A stretch of 64,000 bases of DNA from assembly GCF_001632365.1 (NCBI RefSeq), contig NW_024468591.1:35512-99511 (forward strand). The letters run 5' to 3'. Position 1 is the first letter of the stretch, and each line of letters starts with the position of its first letter. The position numbers and the translations under genes were made by a program. The stretch is from Laetiporus sulphureus 93-53 (lineage: Eukaryota > Basidiomycota > Agaricomycetes > Polyporales > Laetiporaceae). Below, one piece after another: positions 11,467-21,732 of this stretch. The notes under the pieces were generated by a model that worked only from the letters and a program-made list of their open reading frames with translations, did not search any database and was not told where the DNA came from.

Positions 11467-12125
11467 TGTCATGGCACACCGATGACAAAGATAGACAACC
11501 AAAATAGGGTCCCCTTGAGGGCCCCCCTGGCTAAGAGCCTACAGCGACAAGCTGTGGCAGTACGACGTGCCCACTGACGAGGCCTAGTAGCTGGTCACCG
11601 AGCAAGACTTACTGGTGAGGCTAGAGGTGCTATCACACAAGTGAGGATGTGATAAAATGTATAGCACACTGAGAGTGTCTGGTAAGACCCCTCTGTGATG
11701 GTAGTGGTGGACGAAGGAGAATAAGACTGAGGTCTCCTCCTCGTCTCGCTGGTCCTTATATACATGATTGCTATGCTACTGTACAGTACTACCTAAGCGA
11801 GTCCCACGCTATCCTACTGGTCAGTGCTACAATCGTACGACATGTCCCAATTATCCTGATTGGCTGTCTAATAATAACCCACAGAGACGGAGCTCCTTTT
11901 GAGCACGCAATATGGCGTCATGGCGATTGCAACATATGACGCCATGCTGAGGAGTTCGGTGTCACATGATAATGCTGAGAGAGATCCAAGGTCATGTGAC
12001 TGGATGCCTCGTTATCTTATCTCATTAGGTCACGTGACTTCTTGTGCGACGAGAAATGATGAAAAATGATATGCTCCTTAATAGCATTTGTTCCTATAAT
12101 GACTTTGTCAGGTAAAATTGTGACA
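11467..12125 (-). repeat. 5' LTR of element 1 (promoter LTR)
   Basis: The LTR is 659 bp with TGTCA/TGACA ends and is flanked on the right by the AACTC duplication. It differs from the other LTR at 13 positions, all transitions. It holds the sense TATA box at 11762-11756, the presumed RNA start region at 11730-11718, and a sense CAGTAAGT (11614-11607) that resembles a 5' splice site. Confidence 0.95.
11756..11762 (-). promoter_or_regulatory. TATA box in the 5' LTR of element 1
   Basis: Sense TATATAA. The 13-mer complementary to the PBS begins 33 nt from its first base, consistent with an RNA start inside or just before that 13-mer. Confidence 0.65.
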
Positions 12126-12130
12126 AACTC
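12126..12130. repeat. Target-site duplication, right copy (AACTC)
   Basis: Exact copy of 3513-3517, directly abutting the LTR end TGACA at 12125. Confidence 0.9.
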
Positions 12131-12715
12131 ACTGCCTAGGTGCTTCGACATCATGAAGTCATGCACTTCTCGAGCCCAGTCTGGTATACCAGTTGCAATT
12201 CTTTGTATCGTATTGCTGGCCTCCTTGTCATCATCCACAAGCTCATCAATCTCCTCCATAAGCTCATCAACATCCGATGCAACCTCAGACTCCCCGATGT
12301 CAGAGCTGAGCTGGGTACGAGAGGGCAGGAGTCCATGGAGATGAAAACACGGCTGTTTAATTGTTGCAATTGGTGGCACATCATTTTGCTGGTGCTTTGA
12401 ACTCACTGAGGATGTCAGTCCTGCACCACCAGCAGTGGTGGCTTGCCTAGTGCTGATGTCGCTGGTGCCAGATGTGTTCACTGTGACTACCCCAAGTGAG
12501 TGTACAGGCTGTGATTGAGGTTGTGGTACGCCCTCGAATGGTGCATCTGCATGTGGAGTTGAAGCATCTGTTGCAACTGTGCATGTGTCGGGCTTCGTTT
12601 TAGCCAAGAATCGAGTAAAAGACAGGATAATATGGTCATGGAAAGCATCCACTTCGCATTGAAACCAAGAATGAGATGATGCATCTTGTGTCTTGTCAGA
12701 CTGTAAACTATACAT
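12126..12715 (-). pseudogene. 5' half of orphan gene split by element 1
   Basis: The frame starts MYSLQSDKTQDASSHSW and has an acidic segment with DVDELMEEIDELVDDDKEAS followed by IPDWAREVHDFMMSKHLGSE at the break. The final GAG TT is the target duplication, and the reading continues at 3512 as FNRCVSLW. An upstream exon is possible but not identified. Function is unknown. The acidic segment followed by a Trp-rich domain resembles recurrent Agaricomycete orphan proteins, often found near transposons (from memory, not checked). Confidence 0.7.
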
Positions 12716-13196
12716 AGAGGGTCAACATGCTAGCAGAATACACATTTGTGAAACGTGTTTGAACCTTCTCGAGGAGGAGCCCCAACTATCAGAGCTGTGG
12801 ATGTCCCTGTCTGCTGTCATAGCAATTCCAAGAGAGGCTGGATGGCCTCAATAAGTTTATCATGCATGCTAGATATGTAATTAGTGGAAGTGGTTGGGGG
12901 GCAGAAATACATTGCTTACAGCCAAACACCCTGGAGTCCGTCTTCTATCTGAGGCAGCAGTATGTTTTCTTCGACATAATCGGTATCCATTTCATCCTTG
13001 TGAAGCCAGGTAGACAACAACAGAAATTTTCGCGATCACGACGACTCACTTGGATTTCTTGAGGGAGGCGACAGACAATCCTTCTGCGAAACATTGGAAT
13101 GTGGAACGTGAGCGTGGGACGTGAACAGGCACGTGACCGCGATTTGAAACGCAGCACCACACATCCGTGCAGTTCCGTTGCTCTCAGTCTCCGCTT
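12716..13196. other. No recognised gene
   Basis: Short open frames on both strands (for example 12862-13062 plus, 12945-13238 minus) without recognisable domains or splice structure. It is probably the upstream region of the split orphan gene and the edge of the dispersed repeat. Confidence 0.4.
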
Positions 13197-13334
13197 CATC
13201 TGGCTGCGTCTCAAATCAGCAGTGAGCACCCACACCACTAGAGCAGTGGCTGCATCTCAAATTGGCAGTGGGCACCCACACCACTGCAGCAGTGGCTGCA
13301 TCTCAAATAGGCAGTGGGCACTCCGTCAAAGATC
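13197..13334. repeat. 46-bp minisatellite, three units (repeat copy A)
   Basis: Three tandem units, at 13197, 13243 and 13289, based on GCAGTGGCTGCATCTCAAAT followed by GGCAGTGGGCACCCACACCAC, with a strict 46-bp spacing. The first unit is more diverged. The same unit occurs four times at 25309-25490. Confidence 0.85.
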
Positions 13335-13991
13335 CCATCAGACCGGTCCTAAACTGGAGGCCTTGAATTACCTGCAGATTCGCTACGGGTGCCTCTTCTC
13401 TCTCACTTCTGCTCCACCTCCTAGGCTTTCTTTGCACATGCACCTTAGTGTAATAATGTAGCAGCTAATGGACTCAACGTAGTGTAGACTTGTGTAGACT
13501 TAGCATGGACGTTAGCGTGGACGTTAGCCGTGGACATTAGCTTGGACGTTAGCGTAGACTTGTGGTATAATGACCATTCATGACTTCTGACAACTGCATC
13601 ACGACCGTGTTATGACCCATCTCGAATCAGAGAGAAAGGATGGATACAAAAATGAGGAATCATCGGTGCAGGGAGCGCTACTCACATCGGTCGCTGAACG
13701 GGTCATGTCACCCAGCATAGGCGAAGTCTCTACAGCGAAGGAGGAGGGAGCGAGACTCATATCGGTCACGTAATGGGTCGCATCACTCAGCATAGGTGAG
13801 GTCTCTGCGGTGAACCTACGATGGATGTGAACGCGAACGTGAACGCTTCAGTCAAGAACGTCGTCGGCACAGGGAATGGTCGTTGAATGGGCCGAGCATA
13901 CGCGAAGTCTGCGAATGTCAGATGCGAAGGCTTCAGTCGAAAGTGGAAACAGGATGCTGACAACGTCGCCTAAGGTTCGCACCTTTCACCA
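13197..13991. repeat. Dispersed repeat, uninterrupted copy A
   Basis: About 795 bp, closely matching 25309-25917 and 27121-27305. After the minisatellite it holds short direct repeats of GTGTAGACTT and TGGACGTTAGC (about 13,480-13,560), then a part with paired motifs such as AGACTCATATCGGTCAC and GCATAGG, ending TTCGCACCTTTCACCATCT. It has no long open frame. Its ends show neither LTRs nor clear inverted repeats, so the element class is unknown. Copy B has 31 bp (13781-13811) replaced by about 1.2 kb of gene fragments. Confidence 0.8.
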
Positions 13992-14690
13992 TCTGATGGT
14001 ATGTCCGTCCTTCTGTCAGTGATGCAGGTTTTGTTCAGAGTGTCATGGAGGTCGCCATCCAATACTGCTAATCCGCTGCTATCCAGCACCATCCAGAGTC
14101 GTCGGGACCCACTAAACGTCAAAGGATGTTTCCCGAGTTTTCCATGCCATTTAGCCGAGCAGCTTATTGTCTGTTCTCGGTGCCCCCCTTCGACCCAGAG
14201 TCGCTATTCAAAATTGAGCTAGTGTGATGATTTTGATGGTACATCTGTCCTCCCGCCTGTATCTAGCTGAACAACTTATTGCATATTTTCAGTGCCCTTG
14301 CCCAGAGCCACCATCCAGAGTTGTTGGTGTCATCTGCTGATGCACCCTTTCCATGATGGGCAGTGTACGTGAGTTAAGGTGTTCATTTTGATGGTACGTC
14401 CATCCTTCCGCCGGTTTCACTAGATAGGTGCTTATTGTCTATTAGGAGCGTCCCGAATGTCATCAACGCAACCGCCTTCCAACGCCGCCATCCAGCATCA
14501 CCCAGAGTCGTCGGGATCTGCTAATATTTGCACTGTCCAACTGAGCACCTTATTGTCGTCCCCCCTGAGCTGTCTCCATGCCATCACCACCATCCAGAAC
14601 TGTTGATGTCATCCGCTGATGCATCTTTTCCACGAGCTGGGCTTTCATTGTGCACATAAACTCACAGCACAGTGTTACACTTCGTTCGCT
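13992..14690. repeat. Diverged long tandem repeats
   Basis: Imperfect units begin near 13,993, 14,233 and 14,388 with a shared TTGATGGTA followed by a pyrimidine-rich stretch, then variants of CTTATTGTC and CCATCCAGAGTCGTCGG or CCAGAGTTGTTG. Unit length is irregular, about 155-240 bp. It directly follows the dispersed repeat and has no coding sequence. Confidence 0.55.
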
Positions 14691-15028
14691 CTCATCCGCG
14701 TTCGCATTCAGTTTGCAAGCTCGTGGCCATTAGATCAGAAGACTCTGGTATGACGACGCCTGGACCAGAGGTTTAGTTGCATACGGTCCACTACTGCTCA
14801 CAAGTGCCTTCCTTGACCTTGCTTATTGTCGCCAATAGGTGCCCACTGAGCAGGTTGACGTGACACCAGTGACAATAAAATTTGATTCTTGGGTCAATGT
14901 CACCGTATAAGTTCACTGCCCCTGTCAGCTATCGTACGCTAACAGTTTTGGTACGAGTTTAGGAGCAGACATTTTTCGGTGAAATAAATACATCATTGAA
15001 TCAAGATCCTGATATAGTGGTGAGCTAA
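14691..15028. other. No recognised feature
   Basis: No open frame of note and no repeat recognised. This may be the upstream region of the next locus. Confidence 0.4.
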
Positions 15029-16690
15029 ATGTTCCAATTGCGTATCAGAGTTCAGATGCCACTACAGATCACCGAGGCGCTCTCAGATGGAGATCACAGT
15101 TCAGAAGATGAAGAAAATGTTCAAGATATGCTTGTAGCTGAGGGTGTCACATTTGTTCCAGAATTGGTATTTTCTAATCCTGCTACTGCTCAACTATGGG
15201 CTGCATCGCTTGCCAAAGCATTGTCTTCTAGTCCAAGTGCAGTCGCTGGACTGACGGATATGCAGGTAAGCCTGAATATACATCTTTATTGGTTTCATCT
15301 AATATGCTCAGTATGGCAACAGGATGGAGCTGACGAAGGCCACTGTGTGGAGACCACCATGCATAATGGAAATCGGAGTCAGTACCCCAAGCTGGCATTG
15401 CAGACGTCTCAAGCAAGTCCCACAGTTCCTTCTTCGGCACCCCCTCTGCACCTGCAATGATCTGTCGAGGACACACCTCTGTCACGACTAATGCAAGCTA
15501 TGTCTATTGCTGTGGCTAATGGGGTCAAAGAAGGAGTGAAGCAAGCGATTGATACCATAAGCGATAATTCTGGACATGCATTCTCCGCCACCAGAAAGGC
15601 ACATAATGATGCCAGCCAGTCCATCAGGATGAAGTGCGACGATGAAGAGTATGATGGGGATGAAGAAGAGCAGGATGGAGGGGGTATACAACGCAAACAA
15701 TCCATAAATCGTCGAGGGCCGAGGGGTAAGGGAACAAATTTATTCCATGTGAGTCATAAGGAATGAGGCGTTCTCGATATTCACCGTGTTTGATACCAGG
15801 CCCACTTTCAACAGTACCTGTGAGCCAAGGGAGTGTTATCAATCAGCAATGACATTCTGCCTTCTTCCACACCCTCTTCTGCAGTAGACGTGTTCATGGA
15901 TGGGTCGGGCGATGGACCGGATATCAGTCAGCCATTGATTGATTGGAATAGTGAGCTGAGTTCTCGCTGGAACAAGGAGATGATTCTCCTTTTATGCCGA
16001 GAATTCTTACAGCGAGTCAAATCGAGCACCGAATTACCTCTTGTCTTCAACCACGATCTGATGTCGGAAACACAACTGATGCAATCCTGCATCATCAAGT
16101 TAAGATGCACACATGCTCAGGTCCATAGCATCAGATCGGTTGATGCAAGAAAGAGAAGAACAGATGACGTCGTGGCCTCACGTCGCAATATGCGGCATCA
16201 AAGCATAAGCCCACCCAGCTGTGTCAAGGCTGAGACTGACTCGAGAGCAACAGCTCCTGGTGCGGTGAGCACAGATTATCAACATGAAGAAAGATAGTGC
16301 TCCTCATCTGTGGAGTGCTATCGAGGATATTCTGGAGCAGCTGGAGGCTGCTGGCATGAGTTCTGATCAGACCGACGAAGAAAGCAGTGGTGATCTCAAG
16401 GTCGTATGCAAGGTCACATTACCATGGCACCATAGTACACTCAATGCCTTGCTCGCCAACATCGATATGTATCATGCCTTGACGCATAGCCTGAGGAGGG
16501 GGAATCGTGCTTTACCTCGTAACGCTGAGATTGATCCATCAACTCTTAAGTCTACGCGTCGCTGCGTTCGTGGACTCCTGAAATAATTTTACGACCTGCA
16601 GTGGCTGGCTTCACTCTCAAAAGTCGAACGACGCAAAGTCGACTATACCACTGATGTGGAAATTCCTCAGCTGGTACGATTCTCCTTCAC
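15029..16690 (+). pseudogene. Agaricomycete orphan-family gene, probably decayed
   Basis: Exon-like segments follow each other on the plus strand. The first, at 15029 (MFQLRIRVQ), has an acidic stretch and an apparent intron 15266-15311. Next is 15491-15766 with QAMSIAVANGVKEGVKQAID and an acidic/basic linker. Next is 15833-16297, with DWNSELSSRWNKEMILLL as its most conserved-looking motif. Last is 16284-16586, ending in a Lys/Arg-rich segment, then a TAA followed by FYDLQWLASLSKVERRKVDY in the same direction. I recognise the DWN..LSS.WN motif and the terminal FYD..W..SL motif from a large Agaricomycete family of unknown function. The frame changes and the stop before FYDLQW suggest decay, although some could be introns. 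Confidence 0.5.
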
Positions 16691-16960
16691 ATTGATGGTT
16701 TCAGTAGGTCTTTTACTAAGTAAAGAAACCCCAGGATCCTTGTCAAAGCACTAGGACTCACACCATGAAACCGTGAATGACGGAGAGTTGACTAAGTGTT
16801 TATTGGGGACAGAGATGTAGGAGGATTCTTTGACCCAGATGCTCTGTATTAGATATAGTACGAGAAACAATTGTGTGAAATCGCTGTTGCTTACGTGCTA
16901 ACGAGCAGTCGCTCTGTGAGCCACTCCCTTCTTGAATGGCAGCGCTGATGATTTATTGTT
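16691..16960. other. Spacer between two decayed genes
   Basis: No open frame or repeat of note. Confidence 0.4.
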
Positions 16961-19789
16961 ATGTCAGCATCTTACATCAGCAGGTCGTTCTCCCAGCCTG
17001 AAATGGCAATGAATCACCACTTCTCTCACAACTGCTTCTCTCACGACCACAACCGCAGCTGCAGCCATATACTCAACCACAGAAATTATGACAAGCAAGG
17101 TAGGTTTTGTTCTGTAGGGGCCGGAGTAAAAACTAACATAGTGTAGGGTTGCGTTCACAACCCATTCCTTGATTTGGAAGTGGACGTTGATGATGGGGAA
17201 GAGATGAGTGAAGACGATGAGGCTCAAGAGGCTGAAGATGACGAGGCTCAAGAGGCTGAAGACGATGTGGCTCAAGACGACAAGGCTGAAGATGATGAGG
17301 TTGAAGTAGGTGAGTAGTTAGTTGCCTCATCCAGTGATTGTTTTTAACCATTTCATGGTCATTTTTCAAGGCGAGGCAGCAGGGGACGATATCGCAATGC
17401 ATCTCTTATATTCAGTGATGGCTCGTGAGGACGATGAGGATGATGACGACGTGGTGGAATTGGCACATCAATATCAGGAAAGGGCTCATAGGGGTAGGGA
17501 GAGTGCAAGTCACGATCATGCTGTGGAGGCCGAAGAACATCCTCCTTTGCCCAATGAGCACTGCCGTGGGATCTGGATGCTTCGTACCAAGGTAAGTTTC
17601 ATGCTGTCCTGGGGATTGGTTATTGATGCATTTTCTAAAGTGGAACTCGGCTCTCACTGTTCTGATCATGCTATACCAGTCATTGGCAGATCAAGATGAA
17701 GATCAGAATGCCATCGATGAGCCACGGAGTCATTCCGTGTACTTCATCTTTGTCTCAGAGAATTGGTCCTGCATCGATGAGGCCGATAGAATCTATGTCG
17801 AAGCTAAGAGCATGCATGACAATTTGAAGATTTCTTCCACGGTATCCCATCTGATCCTTGGTACGCCAGCAATGTTCATGCCATCCGATGAATGAACGAG
17901 TCTTTTTTGAATTGCACCTGGTATCGAGACGGGTAGCTGGGTTCACATTCGATGTGGACATTACTCCAGTGATCTCGCGTACGTCGAGGAAGTGAAGGAA
18001 GAATGCGTCATTGTATAGCTTCTGCTGCACATATCATATTCAAAGCATCGTGCAAAGCATCCTGCACTGAGGTGTTCCCCATGCGTGTTCAACCCTGTCC
18101 TCGCTGCTGTGGTCTATGGTTCTCATACTGTTCAGGAGCAGATGCCTGGTCAAGATAATGAAATGAAGATGTACATGTTCAAGAAGAAATTATTCAAAGA
18201 CGGACCTCTCTGTGTGTCATGCAAGGTGGAACAGCTGAGGTTACTCGACAAAATCGCACCATTTATCTGTCTGCATTGGATCTCGCCTATGTCCATTGCA
18301 CAAATTATGCAGCGGGTTTACTTCACCAGCCTTGCAATCAATGATCACGTTCGTGTCACTGAGGGGGAGCTGCAAGGCATCGAAGAAATCATACAGAGCA
18401 TCACAGATGAGTCCGTTGAAGTAGCGTACGGTCCCAGTCAATCTCAGGTTGCTACCGTGGCCGTTCAGCAGCTCAGAAGGGTCTATAAACAGGGCGATTT
18501 GTTAGACATCGTTGACGGTGTGAACAGAGGTATGAGGGGCTTCATCATGTCTGCGGGCGACGAGACGCTGCTGATATACGATGATCGTGAATGACGTGAG
18601 GTGAGTCCGCAGTGCGAGCGAGATGAAACATTGATGAATCATGTTTTCCAGGTTGCGGTGCAGGATACCGAAGTGAGAATGTCCAGTTGGGTGCTCCAAT
18701 ACAATTGGTTGCCACAACACTCAGTCGAAGCAAGCGGCGACAGTTCTCGTCGACAGCCAGCTGTTCATTTGTTGTCAAAGGCCCATAGAAAGAATCGTGC
18801 AACATATCAGCATTTTGTATTGAAGCGTGCAATGATCAGCTGGGGACAATACAAAGCGCACAAAGGGTTCATCAAAGATGAATACAACGACGCATATCAA
18901 ATGGAGCTGGATGCTCCGAGGGGTGTCGTAGTGTGGCTGAAGCCCAGCGAGTTCAGATATTTGAGGTTCGGGCTAGCCAGAATGCTCCTCATCTCAATAT
19001 TCACGACCATTTCATTGCAGCGATCAACAAGATACTCTGCCATTGGGTTATGCAACATCCAGCATTCCGTCATCATCTGGCATTCCATCAGCTAGTCAGG
19101 ACACGTCAATGACATCAGCCACATCAACCACGTGAGCTCCTCTCAGTTCTGCTACACCGCCTTGGGTACCGGACACTTCGGATGATTAATCTAATAAACC
19201 TCTGGCTGCTGCATGGGACCCATCATCAAGGGACCCATCGTCAACTGGGGACAATCCAATGGACCAATATGCTGCACTCACTTTATGTAAGCTAAATAAT
19301 TTCTTGTGCTTATATTCGAGTCTCACTGACTCTCAACCTCAGATCCACAGGACAATGCATTGTTTCTTTTTCACCTGCGGGTGCAGCAAATGTTGCCAAT
19401 TTTGAAGCGACTTACGCTCATGATCTGCAACACGAAAGGCACATCTCCTGAAGCCCAATGGGAGCAAGGACAATATGAGGATGAAGGGGTCACTGTCTGT
19501 CTCGAAGAGCCGATTGAGAGCAATACCGATTGCATACGTGTCAAAGCCTATGGGCGAAGGAAGTGAGCTGAGATTCTGGCTGTACCGGCAAAATTTTTGA
19601 AAGCGCGCCATGTTTCTGCAGGTGTTGAAGACAGTGTTGGTAATCACAGGTGCCAATATAGGCACCGTAGCTCTCGTTTCAGTGGAGGTCGATGGGCTCC
19701 TTGAGCTGATGCCATTTCATGATGCATTATCGGATGAGCTGCCGAAGATAATGGTTGAGAAGGAGCATTTGATTTACGCATTTGTGTAG
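16961..19789 (+). pseudogene. Spt5-like (NGN/KOW) gene, decayed
   Basis: An acidic N-terminal region (NPFLDLEVDVDDGEE then repeated DDEAQEAE, 17,165-17,310) and GIWMLRTK with an intron from 17,592 to about 17,682 fit the NGN domain of transcription elongation factor Spt5. KOW-like parts follow: GSWVHIRCGHYSSDLAYV near 17,935, FKKKLFKDGPL near 18,180, SLAINDHVRVTEGELQGIE near 18,340 and GQYKAHKGFIKDEYNDAY near 18,850. A Ser/Thr/Pro tail with WDPSSRDPSS (about 19,215) recalls the Spt5 C-terminal repeats. Further C-terminal coding ends at TAG 19787-19789. In-frame stops at 17,893, near 17,908 and at 18,017, plus phase changes, point to decay. It does not look like the single essential SPT5 gene and is better seen as a member of an expanded Spt5-related family. 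Confidence 0.65.
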
Positions 19790-20778
19790 TATGTACATAC
19801 ATTTTTCGCAGACCAATTGAGCATGAGGGAAGACTGTCTAGTGCATGGATGAGGATTACGAATGGCTGGTCGATCTTCATCTTTTTTTCACAGCCATGCT
19901 CAGTATTCTTACCTGCCAGTCGGCTTCAGCGACTACAATTTCATGCACCAAGGTGATGTGTGCATATCCGTTGGGCTGGAACTTCCCATACCTGCAGGTG
20001 TATGCCCTCCAAGATCAGCTGGACCAGACTACAATGGCACTTCTGCCTATCGATTGATTTCCGGCAAAACATGTGATAGAACTAAAGGAGCATGAAGGAC
20101 GAACCCGTTGAAGAACCGTCTTCGAAACTGTCTTTGAATGGTATGTCCTGCACTATTTGATACTGCGTGATCTAATACGGACTTCGTTCAGCTGAGCCAG
20201 TGGAGGGCAAGATCATACACCAGATGGTAGGTAGCGATGGAGTCACCTGGCAGTTCATATTTCAAGCCCCTGTGGTACAATTCACATACTTCAAAAGTGT
20301 GAGCAGTTGTCTCGTGATCGCGGAAGATGATCGCTCATTCAGTCCATCCTTGTTCGCTTGTCTGATAACATGATCTGGCAATCTAGTGATGAGGGATACA
20401 CATGGCAACAGATTGTCCCAGATGAATGCTTCACTGCTTTCTACCTTCGAACGATCGTGCCTACTTGATCACCCCTGCAGAGCGTTATTGACACCGGACA
20501 GACGCGCAAAGCGACAGATGCTATGAAGCTGTGAAACAACTTTGGCTTGGCGATCCTGCACTTTCAATTGACCAAATCGGATGTTGTGTTTCTACCCAGC
20601 ATCGCAGGAACTGTACACAGATTTATTGCGCAATTCACGATATCTTCACTGTCTACGTCGCCAGATTGGTGCTGTCTATTGAAGCCTATTTACGTCACTT
20701 AGCTTATCCCTTATGGGCTGGAATCATTAGCAGAGTTAGAATCATCAACAAAATGATGAGGGTCGACAGAATGATGAC
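19790..20778. other. Decayed coding fragments, unidentified
   Basis: Plus-strand pieces such as 19845-20095 and a stretch near 20,190-20,300 (GKIIHQMVGSDGVTWQFIFQ) look protein-like and have possible splice sites, but no family is recognised and no continuous model can be made. Confidence 0.3.
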
Positions 20779-21732
20779 TCAACTTGTTACCCGCAGATAT
20801 TCATCGCTCATCAAGTCCTTCAAATCATCGTGCTCTAGAATACCCTCACAGTACTCATGAAAGGGCTTAAAATTCTTCGGATCAATGACCTGTGAGTGTT
20901 TGCTCATTTCAGCGTATAGTGAATAGATGGTAGATTCACTCACTTGGCAGCCACTCGGTGCACCCATATAACAGCCCAAGGTTTTGAGATCCATATCGCC
21001 GCTTGGAAGGCAATGGAAGGTGATCTCTCATATAGCATTCCAATCTTTAGCATTTTCATACACCTTGATCAGCATCTCTCGACAGAGAGGGCGTGATTTC
21101 TTGAACATGGTGCCGTGTCCATTTGAGACATCTGGTGGAATTGGCTTGGAGACTCCCATGGCCCTGGTGAACCTGTCTGACAGATCCTCAACACTGACGG
21201 GGATGTGATGTTGTGTATCTGCGCTATCGAGGTGAATGCATTTGACAGAACCACGTGAGGGCTCAGTTTCAATCACCCATTTTTGCTGAGACATGTCCTG
21301 TATTTCTCTCATTACTGATGGAGCCTGTGGGATGTGGGACAGGGTCAATGTCAAAAAATAGCTATATGGAACGTGGACCATACCCCATGTAATGGAGTTT
21401 CTGATTTGCGCTCCGTTAATGACCGTTCCACCCGCGGTTTCTTGCGAGAATCTACTGTAAAATCGTCCGCTGCTCACCGCTTTCTCGTAGATGGTCCTGT
21501 GGAGGCCTTGATGATAGAGCCAGTAGAGCCAGTGCTGACTGTGTCTGCAGCCTGCGAAGCATGCTTGACGAGACTTGAGTACTGCGGAACATACATTCCA
21601 TGTACGTACCTCACTTACTTCATCAAGGAGAGCCCGTATATAATCTGCTTTTAGCCTCTGTCGTTCACCTGCAATAACTCTGCTGCCAGTTGGGACAACA
21701 AGAAGTCCATGCATGGAACATAACTCTTGCAA
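20779..21732 (-). pseudogene. Unidentified protein, one frame with an internal TGA
   Basis: The frame begins MQELCSMHGLLVVPTGSRVI at 21732. A likely intron (donor GTAAGTGAGG near 21,617, acceptor near 21,543) is followed by about 170 codons to a TGA at 21028-21030. The same frame continues for about 83 codons as EITFHCLPSGDMDLKTLGCY to 20779. The consistent frame across the TGA suggests one gene inactivated by a CGA-to-TGA type change. No domain is recognised. It runs opposite to the Spt5-like locus. Confidence 0.45.

Larger units (their letters stand above)
3518..12125 (-). mobile_element. Full-length Ty3/Gypsy chromovirus with dUTPase and pre-Gag region (element 1)
   Basis: The element is 8608 bp with two 659-bp LTRs, a perfect 5-bp target duplication and minus-strand coding. 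Sense order is: 5' LTR (12125-11467), PBS, a pre-Gag coding region of about 400 codons, Gag, Pol (protease, reverse transcriptase, RNase H, integrase, chromodomain, dUTPase), polypurine tract, 3' LTR (4176-3518). Pol lies -1 relative to Gag. It is inactivated by at least ten in-frame TGA codons and one frameshift in Gag-Pol. The LTRs differ at 13 positions by my reading, all transitions with no indels (about 2 percent), so insertion is fairly recent. It lies inside, and in the same orientation as, an orphan host gene. Confidence 0.95.

Noticed and set aside
12017..12125. C-terminal extension of the split orphan gene into the LTR
   Set aside because: These codons are LTR sequence read through after the target duplication, not gene sequence.
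13197..13334. CRISPR array
   Set aside because: The 46-bp units are contiguous with no unique spacers, the same unit recurs at 25,309, and the organism is a eukaryote.
13197..13991. Helitron or LTR classification of the dispersed repeat
   Set aside because: No TC/CTRR ends with hairpin, no LTRs and no terminal inverted repeats could be shown by eye; class left open.
16961..19789. Calling this the functional SPT5 gene
   Set aside because: Several in-frame stops and phase changes, poor match to the full domain set, and repeat-rich surroundings make an expanded-family pseudogene more likely.
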